Source: Kingdonia uniflora
Lineage: Eukaryota > Streptophyta > Magnoliopsida > Ranunculales > Circaeasteraceae
DNA length: 64,000 nucleotides
Assembly: GCA_014058105.1 (NCBI GenBank)
Contig: JACGCM010002840.1
Location: forward strand, 372,001-436,000
Direction: 5' to 3'
Shown: piece after piece, positions 34,295 to 45,059 of the stretch
How the letters are laid out: each line of letters begins with the position of its first letter
How positions within the stretch are numbered: position 1 is the stretch's first letter
Notes under the pieces: generated by a model
Databases searched by the model: none
Told to the model about the DNA's origin: nothing
What the model saw: only the letters and a program-made list of their open reading frames with translations
Position numbers and translations under genes: made by a program

Positions 34295-34660
34295 TCTCAC
34301 TCAGTTGTAACTCAGGCCTTACATTCAGACCTGCTGAGGTCTGTGATTGCTTATTTTGTAGAAGAAGTTAAAATAATTGAGTTAGAGAGAGATACCTTAT
34401 TTGACTATCTATCAAAAAGGGAATGCTTCTTAAAGGTTGATATAGATTGAGGAGATTATACTTACTCCATGGGAATGGATCTGGGCCCTCAAAGTATTAA
34501 ATTGATAGAGGAGGGCAGGCCTGCTGTAACTACTAGAACTCGAGAATTCATGGGTAGTCGACCTTCTTTTGTAGGGGTAAGCGAAGCTGACATCCCCACA
34601 ACTGAAAAAACTACATTGTAGTGGTTGCATATAAACCTGAAAAAGAAATAATATGTGCCG

Positions 34661-35150
34661 CAGACATATAGAAAGATGAAAGTTAGTTTTACCTTTGCTT
34701 TATCTTATGTCTGGTTGATCTCTTCGATTGAAAAATAGTATCACCTTTATTTTAATCTAGGAGTCGAGTAGAGTCAGTCGATCAAGCGTAGCCTTGATCA
34801 AACTGATAGAATATCGCAGACATATTGGAAGAGATAAAAGCTAGTTTTACCTTAAGTTTATCCTATGTCTGGTAGAGTTCTTTGAGTAAAAACAAGTTCT
34901 ACCTTGTTCTAACCGTAAGAAATTTAGTAGAGTCAGCCACACCAAGTGTATTCTTGATTTAACTAGTATGATGTCACAGACATATTGAAAGAGATGAAAG
35001 CTAGTATTACCTTTGTTTTATCTTATGTCTGGTAGAGTCCATTGATTGAAAACAAGTTCTACCTTTTTCTAACCGCAGGAGATTTAGTAGAGTCAGTCAA
35101 ACCAAGTGTATTCTTGATTTAACTAGTATGATGTCACAGACATATTAAAA
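34661..35150. repeat. 160-bp tandem array in Tat-1 3' region
   Basis: CAGACATAT.GAAAGA.GAAAGCTAGT-type starts occur at 34661, 34817, 34977 and 35137, giving three units of 156, 160 and 160 bp plus a partial. Each unit contains a TTATGTCTGGT segment and GAGTCAGTC. The array lies between integrase and the antisense gene, the hypervariable zone where Tat elements are known to carry tandem repeats. Confidence 0.9.
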
Positions 35151-35420
35151 GAGGTCATTGATTTGGAAAGTACGGATTCTGACTCGTTTATTGAACGAAT
35201 TGGCTAGCATATGGTGATATTGACCTAGGTTAGCGATGGCGCATTCACTAGTTTCATCGATCCAATTGAGGTTGCAAGCCAATTTGAACTCATTATCCTC
35301 GTCAGTTAACTCATGATCTTTGACTGGGTGATGATATTCATAAGGAATAACGGCCTCAGTACCATAGGCAAGGAGGAATGGAGTGCAACCTGTCGACTAT
35401 CGTGGAGTGGTACGATATGC

Positions 35421-36349
35421 TCATAAGACATGAGGGAGTTCGCAAACCCAATTCCTTTTTTTCTGAGAGTGTAGCCTTTTTTTGAGCCCATCTACGATAG
35501 TTTTGTTACTAATTTCGGCTTGGCCATTGCCTTGAGGGCAGTAGGGATTGGATGGTGAGTGAATGATGTTATGTTGGTTGAGGAAAGCTATGACATTTTC
35601 TCTAACAAATTGGGGCCAATTATCGATACGAATTAGGTAGGGGCACCCAAATCGAGTGATAATGTGTTCCCAGATAATAGAGATAACCGTTTTTTCTCTG
35701 GTTCGACAGAGTGGAACTGCTTCTACCCATTTTGTAAAGTAATCGGTAGCTACAAGGAGGTACCGGCAGTTACTTGGAGAATTAGGAAATTTGTTGACAA
35801 TATCTAGTGCCCATCTTTTGAATTGCCAAAACACCTTGCTTGCACGGAGTTCGAGGGTAGAACGTGTATCATCTTTCCATATCGCTGACATACATCACAT
35901 TTGTGTGAGTATTCTTTTGCTTCCTTATGCATATCTGGCTAGAATACTTCTTCTGTAATGGCTCTGTTTGCTAGTGATTGACCTGCGGCATGAGAGCCAC
36001 AAGTCCCTTCATGTAAATCGCAGAACATCTCGTTCACTTTTTGTATAGAGAGGCACTTAAAGTAAGGCCCCATGACTAGACTGCAGTACAAGGTACCATT
36101 TTGATTGGAGTAGCACTTCGAGTTGTATATCAGTTGTCGGTGCTTCTTCAGATCTGTTGGAAGTGGTCCTTCACATTTGTTGTTGATACCGAGATAAACT
36201 AAGAAAGGCTTTAGCCAATCATCGTCTCCCCATTTATCGCCCCCAGTGTTGATCGTGCATACAAAAATACGATTAATATTAGGGGTTGAAATCACTTCGA
36301 TCTGGAGATATCGAGCTTCTGTGCCCAAAACCCCAGCTAGATATGGCAA
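35421..36349 (-). pseudogene. Tat-1 integrase
   Basis: The N-terminal zinc part reads LHEGTCGSHAAGQSLANRAI (H..H with a following C..C as KCDVCQRYG). The core reads RWALDIVNKFP (catalytic D), YLLVATDYFTKWVEAVPL, LIRIDNWPQFVRENV (the SDNG..F block as IDNWPQF) and SNPYCPQGNGQAEISNKTI (catalytic E in GQAE). These blocks are diagnostic of Ty3/gypsy integrase. The reading frame is interrupted between 35939 and 35891 and after 35421. All three acidic residues are visible, but the broken frame precludes function. Confidence 0.9.
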
Positions 36350-36830
36350 GGAATTGGCATGCCTATATTCACCTCGAGAAAAATAATTGTTTCTTGCACA
36401 AACTTGCTCATCCTATCTGTAATGAGGGATGCGTATTGGATCATTTTGCCATTCTTATTATATTGTTCAGAGTAATAGTGGACGATGAGTAGTGGGAACT
36501 GAGAGCTCTGGGACACCGAGCTCAAGGGCGAGGTCGAGTCCGTGAATGAGAGCTTCGTACTCAGTGACATTGTTTGAGGCCTCAAATTCTAAGCAGATTG
36601 ATTTCTCAATTCTGTCGTTAGAAGGATTAATTTGTACGATTCAAATTCCTGACCCTGCTGGTCCTGCTGATCCATCTGTAAGAAGCCTTCACCCCTTCCT
36701 TATAATCTATTCAGCTCGTCCATCAAATACATTGGGGGGTGAATCTTCTGTAGCTTCCTCTAAAAGTTTAGGATCATGTTCCTCCCACTCGGGATCTTCC
36801 ACTGGAAAATCCATAAGGAAATAGACCACG
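36337..36830 (-). pseudogene. Second (archaeal-type) RNase H of Tat-1
   Basis: Minus-strand reading gives TDGSAGPAGSGI, then LEFEASNNVTEYEALIHGL, LALELGVPELS and a stop-broken tail. It is the extra RNase H characteristic of Tat-lineage elements, with the catalytic Asp in DGSAG and Glu in EYEAL. Broken by a stop after SGI. Confidence 0.8.
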
Positions 36831-36898
36831 GCCTTCCCTTTTTTAGAATGACATTGTTCGAACTTGATATCATGTTCTCCCAAGCTAGCTGACCATTG

Positions 36899-38161
36899 TT
36901 ACACTCTTCTTGATTTTTCTTTCTTGGATAGAACTTCCCAAAGTGTGTAGTATGTCATGACTTTGACTAAATTAGCTTGGAAGTAGTGTTTAAGCTTTTG
37001 TGACGTATAAACAAGAGTAAGAAGAAGTTTCTCAATTTTAAAGTACCTCGTTTTTGCAGGAGTGAGGGTTTTGCTAATAAAGTAGACTGGCTTCTCGATT
37101 TTCCTTCCAAGACAAATGAAAACTGAGCTGAGTGAAGTATCTATAACTGTGAGGTAGATAATCAGTTCCTCATTATCTATTGGGGTGCTCATGATGGGAG
37201 ACTTCCCCAAATAGGTTTTGAGATCTTGAAAAACTACCCCATATTCTGATGTCCATTGAACCTCTTTATTTGGCTAAACTTTTCCTCGTATGGAACAACC
37301 GTGGAGTAATAGGAACAACCAACGACAGCGGTCTGAATATTTTGAAACGAAACGGCTGATAGCGGCAATCTTGTCAGCAAGTTTTTGAATGTCTTTTTTT
37401 ATTTTTGGAAATGGCATGTCAAGGAGATCCTGAATCTTATCTGGATCGGCCTCAATCCCCATCTTGTTGATGAGGTGGCCTAGAAATCGACCTGAATGCA
37501 CTCCAAATTGTCACTTATCAGGATTGAGACGTATCCTGTAAGATCAAAGTATGTTGAATATTGTGTTGAGATCTGAAATGTGATTGATGGCCTGTACACT
37601 CTTGCACAAGAGATCGTCAATGTAGACTTCCACGACATTCCTGAGATGTGCTTTGAACATAGTAGTCATCAATCGTTGATAAGTTGCGCTTGCGTTCTTG
37701 AGTCCGGAGGGCATGACATTGTAACAATAATGTCCTTTTTCAGTGATAAAAGTAGTCTTTTCTTAATCTTCATCCAAGAGTGGAATTTGATTATATCCTA
37801 AAGCAGCGTCTATCATAGATATGAGTTCATGACCTGTTGTGGAATCAAGGATCTGATAAATGTTGGGAATAGGAAAACTATCATTTGGAGTATGTTTGTT
37901 GAGATCGGTAAAATCTACACAAATTTGGACTTTTCCGTTCTTTTTTGGGACAGCAACGATGTTAGATATCCAATCTGGATACTTAGCTTCTCGAATGAAT
38001 CTCACTTTGATTAATTTTTCAATCTCCATGATAACTTCATCTCGAAGACGTGGTGATCGGTGTCGCTGTTTTTGTTTAATTGCGGTGGCGTTGATGTTGA
38101 TTGCCAATTTGTGACATGCCTTGACCAAATCGACCCCAGGCATTTCTTCGAAAGACCACAC
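36899..38161 (-). pseudogene. Tat-1 reverse transcriptase and first RNase H
   Basis: RT blocks: MPGVDLVKACHKLAI at the start, KLIKVRFIREAKYPDWISNI, VAVPKKNGKVQICVDFTDLN (catalytic Asp), DSFPIPNIYQILDSTTGHEL, IDAALGYNQI, then in another frame VEVYIDDLLCKSVQA (catalytic YIDD, about 37590-37650), and SGRFLGHLINKMGIEADPDK. The first RNase H reads LSSVFICLGRKIEKPVYFIS, KTRYFKIEKLLLTLVYTSQK. Frames change near 37760 and 37270 and stops intervene, so it is a decayed polyprotein. Confidence 0.9.
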
Positions 38162-38599
38162 AAAAATGTCTCTATTTAGTCGTAAGAACTAAATGAGAGC
38201 ATTTTTTTTATGTTAAACCAACTTTGTACCGATGAAAGTACCTCTGCCTGGTCCATCGATGTTGATTTATTCGGTGGGCTCCTCCGTGGAAGGCTGATCA
38301 TCGGGGTGAACAGCTTGTTGTAAGTGTTATACAGCATATTTGTCAGAGGTATCTAGAATTGCAGAGACGGTATTTTTGCAAGCTTAAGAAATCTTTTGAC
38401 TACCCCTGATTTCATAGATACCATCATCGTGTTTGAAGCGGAGTGCTTGATGATAGGTGGAAGCAATTGCTTCTATATTATGAATCCAACAACGGCCCAT
38501 AATCCTGAGATAATGAGATTTGGTGTTGATCACATAGAAGACGACATCGATGGTGGCTTATCCTGCGGTAATAGGTAAGATGATCTTCCCTATTCGTAC

Positions 38600-38962
38600 T
38601 TTTTTAGAACCATTGAATCCACTAATATCGGTGCCGCTTTGAATAACCTGATCGGCTTATCCCATTTGGTCGATAGTGCTCTAAAAGAGAATCTCAATAC
38701 CGCCACTAGTATCGATCATCATTGTGTGCATGACAAACTTTTTCATCTTGAACATTATGACTAACACATTATGATGTGGAAATTTGACATGGCTAGTATC
38801 CCAATCTTTAAATGATATTCCAAGCCAAAAATTGCTCGACTCAGGCAGAAGTTTGGCTTCTTTATCTTGAGGTGTGAGATCGCGGCATTCTGATAATATT
38901 TTGTGCTTGAATTTGTTAGAGTTGGTGATCTGGGTGATCTCGATCATGTTACTGTGGCACAT
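38600..38962 (-). pseudogene. Tat-1 aspartic protease
   Basis: The minus-strand frame reads ISFKDWDTSHVKFPHHNVLV, MFKMKKFVMHTMMIDTSGGI and EILF. This is the Tat-lineage protease layout (FsdeD..g...PH.DaLVI...v.n..v.rvLvDnGSS..iLf), with the active site as DTSG. Confidence 0.8.
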
Positions 38963-39239
38963 ATGGTAAAGATGCTTTTCCTCAGCTTAATCTTCGACCT
39001 GGATAACTTCAAGCTTCTTCTTATAGTGCCATCCTTGTATGATTCCAGGTCGATAATATATTTGAGCATCCGTCCCTCCTTGAAAATGTATTCGAGCAAT
39101 CTCTGTAAGCATAGCAATTGTCAGTATAATGATGGTTTACCTTATGGTGCATGCAGTACGGTCGGCTCTTAATTGGTTTCAATGGTTGGGAGAGACGGTA
39201 GAGCTTATCATTTGTGAGGATTAAAAAAATTATGGAGAT

Positions 39240-40775
39240 TCAAGCATTCATCTTTGGGAAGACCGGTTTGACTTGTGATCTGCCTTTTTGAGGGCTACCA
39301 GTATTTCCCTTAACGTATTTTTGGTCACCCTTGTCCTCCTTATGTCCTGCGTTTTGATCTGTAAAGGGACCTTTCGTGGTAAGGATGGATTTTGCATATT
39401 TATGCCTTTCAGACATCATTCTTTCCAGGTCGACGTAACTACTGACCTTGGTGATCATATCTTCTAAGGTCGCGGGTTTATTGAGGAAGAGGTACTTCTT
39501 GACTTTACAGTCCAGCTGGAGTGCGTTGGTAAAAGCAGTAACAACTATTTTCTGATCAAGATTGTTTACTTTACGCACGATCTCCAAGAACTTCTTTTTC
39601 GAATGCCTCGAGCTTCTCTCCGTTAGATTGTTTAAGACTGATAAGAGAATACAAATTTTCTTCTTTACCTCTGTTGTGAGCATATGTCTTGATAAATTAT
39701 TTATACAACTGGTCGAATGTGTATATGGAGTCTTCAGGCAAAGAATGGAACCATCGGAGTGGTTCCTCCAGCAGACTTGTGGCGAACAGACGGCAGAGAA
39801 TGAGGTTGAGATTAGAGTACAACCCTAACGAATCACGGTATTGTTGAATGTGCTCCTTGAGATCGGTACCTTTGTATTTACGAATTTTTGGTGTATGGAA
39901 ACCTTTCGGAATATCCTTATCGAATAGTTTTTTGGCAATTGGACTTCCTTGTAACTTGGTAAGGTCGTCGGTAGTGCCTAAAACTTGTGCTTCGATCAAC
40001 TCCTTAATACGCTAGTCCATATGATCTTATGTGACATAGTGACTGATCGGTTGAGCGGCTTAACGAGGAGGCTGCAGATTATGAGTACCGGTACCTTCAC
40101 TCAAACGATCTCACGCTGGAACTCGAGGCGGAGGTCTCTGTTCTTCCTCTTAACGGATGGAATATCGATGACCTCGGCTGATTTCAGATTGAATCACCCC
40201 CCCCCCCAAATGATTAGAAGGTTGAGGCTCATTCCGAATTTTTATGGAAATAATAGCCTTGTTGGTGGCACCTTGAGGCCCCAATCTTTCCCGTGCAAAA
40301 ATCCGAGAAACTTTAGGCACCAGATCAGCCTCCTGAATGTTCTGCAGAGCTTGCAAGGCAATCTGCATTGTTGTCATTTGATCTTCGTGTCATTTGAGCG
40401 CGGTCAAACAATCTTGTCATTCGGCATCGAGCACTTTCTCACGGAGCTCTCAGCCGCGAATTAATTATTGTTCGAGCTCCTTGCGCTTCTCCGCTTCAGT
40501 GTTAAGATTCGCTCGGAGCTCTGAAAGTTGTTCTGGCTTAATTGAGAGATCGAGCCGAACTCTGGTAGTTGGTCGCCTGGATGTGACCATGATTGAAATG
40601 TTGTAGTAGAGTGATTGAATGTCTTAGGATACCGTGAAAAGAATTTCTTTCCCACAGACAATGTCAAATGTAATGGCCTAATTTTGTGAGCTCGACGTGG
40701 CCTGGAATTAGTCCTTACACCAATGTACCTGTGGCTACAATCTAGTAAACAAGAAATGACACGGGTATTTAGCAT
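39240..40775 (-). pseudogene. Tat-1 gag
   Basis: The part at 39999-39697 reads SPIAKKLFDKDIPKGFHTPK, IRKYKGTDLKEHIQQYRDSL, RLFATSLLEEPLRWFHSLPE and TFDQL. It matches the Tat gag pattern (P..F...l..y.G..dP..Hl..f, then F...L.g.a..W...Lp..si.sf..L). The part at 39683-39240 continues FLEIVRKVNNLDQKIVVTAF and KPATLEDMITKVSSYVDLER. A CCHC knuckle was not found. The N-terminal part to 40775 is low-similarity and basic. A poly-C run (40198-40207) shifts the frame. Confidence 0.85.
40647..40668 (-). other. Primer-binding site region of Tat-1
   Basis: Directly inside the 5' LTR the minus strand reads TTTGACATTGTCTGTGGG. Many Tat-lineage elements have TTTGGCGCCGTCTGTGGG here, so this is a mutated tRNA-complementary site. 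Confidence 0.65.
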
Positions 40776-41284
40776 GGAAAACCTATGAATAGGTTAAAAA
40801 CCATGACCTCGTGTTGAGGGTTTTATAATAGTGACTTTTATTGCTTGAGGCTGTTGATATCTTATTACAAGTTATTTCTAAACTTAGAAATGTTTGATCT
40901 TGTGAATAGGAAGTTTGAAGTGTTGAGAAAATTAGAAGATATAGTCCTTCTAGTGATTTCCCGTATGTTTTTCGGGTCCCTGTCTCTTCTGGAACTTTTT
41001 CTTTATATAGGCCTTCTCCACAGTTCTTCATCGTGTTGGAGCACGTTCTCCGAACAATACGGTTAGTGGATGTTGACTGAGTAGCTGTTAAGTTTGTAAG
41101 AAGCAGGTGGTTTTAACTTGTTTAGGTTTTTCGGTTTGAGCTCGACCCACGTTCTTCATCTATTCATGGAGTATGTGGCAATGTTGATTGGAGAAATCGT
41201 GTGGAGAATGCATGAGCCTAATATGAAGGCAATTCAAACTAAAGCAACTCGATTTTAGGCTTGATAGAGGGATAGGTCCTTACA
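40669..41284 (-). repeat. 5' LTR of Tat-1
   Basis: On the minus strand it begins TGTAAGGACCTATCC and ends GGCCATTACA. TATATAAAG on the minus strand at about 41002-41010 is the likely promoter box. It pairs with the LTR at 27445-28063. Confidence 0.9.
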
Positions 41285-41628
41285 GAGACCACACGTATTC
41301 CTTATTCTGACTACCTACCTCTAAAACGTAACTTTAATATTTTATATTCCTATATTCAATCATTGACAAAGACTTTTAATAATAAACAATGTCACAAAAG
41401 TAGGTAAGATTATTAAATAAATAAAATAATCCAAAAAATCTTTGATTGGTATTTGATGAATTGCCAAATAAGGCTTACAAACCCATTAGTTTTATTTCAC
41501 TTAGAGTTTTACAGATTGATTACCAATATTTCTTTCTAAGCTTAGGGTTTGAGAGTGAGTATTGCAACCTTAAATTTATCTTCAATCAGATATTAGTGGA
41601 TTGTTATCTTTAAAGTATCATATATGCT

Positions 41629-42170
41629 ACGAGAGATAGAGAGGTGGATGAAAGTGTAAGGATAAACCTTCTTTTTCACCTCAAACAACAAAAATTTTCA
41701 TATGTTATTGAACTTTATGACATTGTTATTTATCATTTTTTCTTACAAAATATTTCATGTATTCTTGGAAAAACTATCATCTATTTTTTAAAAACATATA
41801 ATTTGTCCTTCAATACAGTTATTATAGGCTTTCAATGTAAAGTAATTTATGAAAGTCACGAAAGATATAGATGTTGAAGAAAGTGAGAGGATAGATCTTC
41901 TTTAGTTACCTAAAATAGCTAGACTGTCATATGTTATTAAACTTTACAACATTGTCACCTGTCATTTGTTTTAATGAAATTGTTTTGTGTTCTTAGAAAA
42001 ATTATCATCTGTTTTGGAAAAACAAATCATTTGTCCATCGATACAGTTATTCTATTTGTACAATGTAAAGTATTTTATGAAATATTCACGAGAGATAGAT
42101 GTGGAAGAAGGTGAGAGGATAAATCTTCTTTTGTCACCTCAAACAACTAATTTAAGCACATGGTTTCCAT
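41629..42170. repeat. 229-230-bp tandem repeats (MULE-2)
   Basis: Units begin ACGAGAGATAGA (41629), ACGAAAGATATAGATG (41858) and ACGAGAGATAGATG (42088), with GAGAGGATAAATCTTCTTT, TATGTTATT.AACTTTA and ACAGTTATT blocks in the same order. There are two full units and a partial third. Confidence 0.85.
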
Positions 42171-42458
42171 GTAAAGTACTTTAAACTACAAAATTTGTTA
42201 TGTGTTTACATTTATGACATTTGTTTGTACAAAATTTATCATTCCCAAATCCCCACCATTGGCTTAAGCACTCAGTTTCCATGGTTTTAAATAATGTACC
42301 CAACAGGTAATATTGATTGTGGTTACTAAAGCAGCAACAAGTAATAATGATCTATATCATTTGTACGTTCATTTTCATCATTTGTATGAATGGTTTTTAT
42401 CATTTCTATGAATGAATGAGAGAAATAGTGAGAGCAAAGTATCAAAATTGAGCTTTAT

Positions 42459-42800
42459 GAGAAAACTCGAAGAATACCGGATATCTCGACGCCCAACAAG
42501 TAAATAAGGATTGAGGAAAATGAGTAAAATGAGATATAGACTGAGAACAAAATCTTAAAATTGAAACTCTAGGTCTTCAAATTGAATTCATGGAGATTTA
42601 AATCAAACTACATCTCGTGAGAAAACTCAAAGAATATCATATATTTCGACGCATAACAAGTAAATGAGGAAGAGGAGAGAGAGGGACTGAGAACACATCT
42701 CAAAATTGAAACCCTAAGTTCCAAATTTAAATCTATGAAATTTAAATCATATCAAACCTCATGATAAAAGTTGAAGATTATCGAATATCTGGCTTACGAA
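42459..42800. repeat. About 150-bp tandem repeats (MULE-2)
   Basis: TGAGAAAACTC.AAGAATA..ATATTTCGACGC.CAACAAGTAAAT occurs at 42459 and 42618, and a weaker copy starts at 42762 (TGATAAAAGTTGAAGATTAT). Periods are 159 and 144 bp. Confidence 0.7.
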
Positions 42801-42863
42801 GAAATTATCTCGCTCAAAAGCTTTAATGGAGGAATATTTCTTTCTCTTCTTCTCTATTTTTTG

Positions 42864-42896
42864 CTCTCTCTCTCTTTTTTTCTCTCTCTCTCTCTT
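42864..42896 (+). repeat. (CT)n microsatellite
   Basis: Two CT runs split by a T tract. Confidence 0.85.
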
Positions 42897-43289
42897 AAAA
42901 AGTCACATGAAAATACATTTGTATTTCTGTCAGGGATCACTTTCCTGCAATGTCACAATTTTGAGGCTGGTTAATTGCTGTAAATACCAAACTTTAGTAC
43001 GGGTACAAATGTCATTTTAAATCTCCAGTATTAGTTTTGGAATATATTGTTCCCTGGGTCCGATTTTGAAAAGATGGCAAATACAAGTATTTATTTCAGT
43101 AATTGCCTATTCCAATAATTAATGGTGGAAAGATACATGTCTTCTTGTACAAGTGCCATGACACATAAATAAGCGTTTTATTTTTTCGTTTGGTACGCAC
43201 TTTGAAGAACATTTCTAGGAGTACATGGGATGGAAATCTGGCTTTATGAACCAAACATCAGCTCGGTTACTTCTGCAATATGTTAGTGT

Positions 43290-43549
43290 TGTTAGGAATA
43301 GTATGGTGGAGACCCGAATTAGGTTGGGGAGTTCCCCACTGACTCCTTACTTAACATATCTCACAAGCTAAGGCTTGTTAGGGAGAGTTTTTTAGATAGT
43401 TTCAATATAAACCTACTAAAGGTTCCATCCCTTGTAAATTTGGGTTCATATCATATCAATAAAGTTCTCTCTCTCTCTCTTTTTCTGTCATATATTATGC
43501 TAGATCTATGTGTATATGATTGATTGTTATAGTAGATTGATATCCAACA
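43290..43549 (+). repeat. Copia-type LTR fragment with PBS
   Basis: The segment begins TGTTAGG and ends TCCAACA, an imperfect inverted pair (TCCAACA is the reverse complement of TGTTGGA), and is 260 bp long. It is followed at once by CGTTATTAGCACTGG, a variant of the CGTTATCAGCAC sequence seen after Copia LTRs. No gag follows. It looks like a solo LTR plus PBS, or a truncated element. A (CT)n tract lies inside at about 43466-43483. Confidence 0.55.
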
Positions 43550-43559
43550 CGTTATTAGC

Positions 43560-43890
43560 ACTGGTGAGGAGCTAGTGGGATTGGTTTGCTAGGTTTTTTC
43601 TTCTTTTGCTCAAGAATGAGGTATACCTACAGACCCAAAATTTCTCTAAAATTTATATTATATGTGCACATCTGCAGATTTCATTATTAAGATACTTTTA
43701 TTTTGTCTACTGTACTATAGTGATAATTATGCTGTAGAGATTGCATCTTAGATAAAAAAAATCCCCAATGTAGGCCTTTTAAGGAGATTTAAATGCTTAT
43801 TTGAAAATTAATAGGTATTAAAAAGGACTATTTTTGCATATCTTCTCTATTTTATGGTTTTAAAACATTTTTGTCGTTAATAGATATTTT
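43560..43890. other. AT-rich spacer, no gene seen
   Basis: No coding or terminal motif is recognised. Confidence 0.4.
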
Positions 43891-43892
43891 TA

Positions 43893-44000
43893 AGGTATTT
43901 TGTATGTCGTACTGTCACCGGAGCGCCGAGGGGGAGAGATAATTTTTTCATCAATTTCAAGGTATTTTGTATGTCGTACTGTCACCGGAGCGCCGAGAGA
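43893..44000. repeat. Tandem duplication of a 39-bp sequence
   Basis: AAGGTATTTTGTATGTCGTAC followed by TGTCACCGGAGCGCCGAG occurs twice, at about 43891 and 43960, about 69 bp apart. A related GTGTCAC...GTAGCGCCGAAGG lies at about 19579-19603, next to the end of the Copia LTR copy. Confidence 0.75.
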
Positions 44001-44099
44001 TCCATTAGGAGCCATTGGTGCTGCAGATATCACAGGCTTAGTTTCAACCTAGTTGTTAACATCACAGCTAGGAAACCCTAACGCCTACGTCATCAACCG

Positions 44100-44600
44100 G
44101 GGCCAACGTCACCCAGTCAACCAAGTTTGACTAGTCAAACTGAGTTTAACTGGCCAACCGGTTTGAGCATTCATCGGGTTTGACCAGTCGTTGGGCTTGA
44201 CCAATCAATAGAACTGACGTAGACCATGGTGTCTCTAACATGTGGTACCGATGCTAACCCCATCTTGATGTTGTGGCATACTGTGTTGAGACATATGGCA
44301 CTGACATAGCATAAATGATGACGTGGCCACAGACCCATCACTTAAGTGAACCACTTAACCTGATAGTGCAGATCCACATTGTTGACATGTCAAGCTGATA
44401 TGGCAGTATAGGTCCTACCATGCTAACATAGTAGTGGACCCCATTGGTAATGTGACATGAGCTTTACCTTGCTAAAGTGGCAGTAAATCCCCATTGTTGG
44501 CGTGACATGGACCCACCTTAATGACATGGCAAGTACACCCCACAGCTGACACGGTAATAACCCATGTGATGACATGGCATACGCATGTGCTTAAGGCTTA
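44100..44600. repeat. GTCAA/TGACATGG-rich low-order repeats
   Basis: First, TTTGACTAGTCAA- and TTTGACCAGTC-like units (44120-44210), then repeated GACATGGCA/GTGGACCCC units of about 50-60 bp (44380-44580). Such arrays are common in U3 regions of plant LTR elements. Element identity is unknown. Confidence 0.5.
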
Positions 44601-44611
44601 TCATTTTGCCC

Positions 44612-44800
44612 AAAGCCCACAGCTCGACCCGCTCGGCTGAATGCCCGACCCAACACTATTTACTTCTAGACCCGGCCCTAGCAGCTTAATGGGCTAACCA
44701 CGGGCCACTTTTTTTTTCTAATGGGTTGGCCTGAAGCACATCCCAAAGTGGCTCGAACCGTGGATAGCCTAACCCGGGCCAAGCAAGCCTTAAGTCAGAC
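44612..44800. repeat. GGCCCGACCC-rich repeat (left copy)
   Basis: GC-rich units of the GACCCGCTCGG, GACCCGGCCC and CGGGCC type in AT-rich surroundings, a style typical of hAT-related non-autonomous termini. A similar block is at 48150-48345, but the two are not clearly the same sequence. Confidence 0.4.
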
Positions 44801-45059
44801 CCATATTTAGTCTTACCATTCTCAACTTTGTGTATTATCCCATAAAAACTTTGATTGTATCCATATCTTTTCATCGTGCATCATTTGCATAATGTTTAGT
44901 CATGCATCCTAGAAGTAGTTAATCTATGTTTTCTTTTTCTTATCGCTTAAGCCGTGTCATTTTCTCACACATGAGTGGGGTTTATCTTAGTTACATTGCC
45001 ATTGCAGTATAGGATTTTTGCTTTAGAAATCTTTTGATTAGTAGGTGAGTAGGGTTTGG

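Larger units (their letters stand above)
27445..41284 (-). mobile_element. Tat-lineage Ty3/gypsy element (Tat-1), complete structure, mutated
   Basis: Two similar LTRs of 616-619 bp bound a 12.6-kb internal region. On the minus strand, from 5' LTR to 3' LTR, come PBS, gag, protease, RT, RNase H, a second (archaeal-type) RNase H, integrase, a 160-bp tandem array, a long 3' region with opposite-strand ORFs and a polypurine tract. The dual RNase H, gag motifs and long 3' region with antisense ORFs identify the Tat lineage (Ogre/Retand/Grande group). The flanks read GAGAT (27440-27444) and GAGAC (41285-41289), a near-match 5-bp target duplication. LTRs differ by many substitutions by eye, so the insertion is old. 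Confidence 0.9.
41285..43130 (+). mobile_element. MULE-2: decayed relative of MULE-1, no transposase
   Basis: The evidence is a right terminus-like segment at 43060-43112 shared with 6515-6568, internal ATCATTTGT motifs (the reverse complement of the ACAAATGA motif of MULE-1, for example 42340-42400), and tandem arrays. No transposase motif occurs. The left boundary is not identified and is bounded only by the gypsy element. Confidence 0.45.

Noticed and set aside
34661..35150. CRISPR-like array
   Set aside because: Whole 160-bp units repeat without unique spacers, in a plant retrotransposon.
36546..36824. Plus-strand 92-residue frame, Ser/Pro rich
   Set aside because: It is the shadow of the second RNase H of Tat-1, whose motifs are clear on the minus strand.
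40198..40207. Poly-C run as a regulatory or slippage signal
   Set aside because: A single homopolymer in a decayed gag is most simply a mutation or sequencing-prone tract.
27445..41284. Integrated pararetrovirus
   Set aside because: Gag-PR-RT-RH-IN order, LTRs, PBS, PPT and target-site pattern define a Ty3/gypsy element; no movement-protein-like region seen.
42771..43020. Leu/Ser/Phe-rich frames near 42.8 kb
   Set aside because: They are translations of (CT)n microsatellite sequence.
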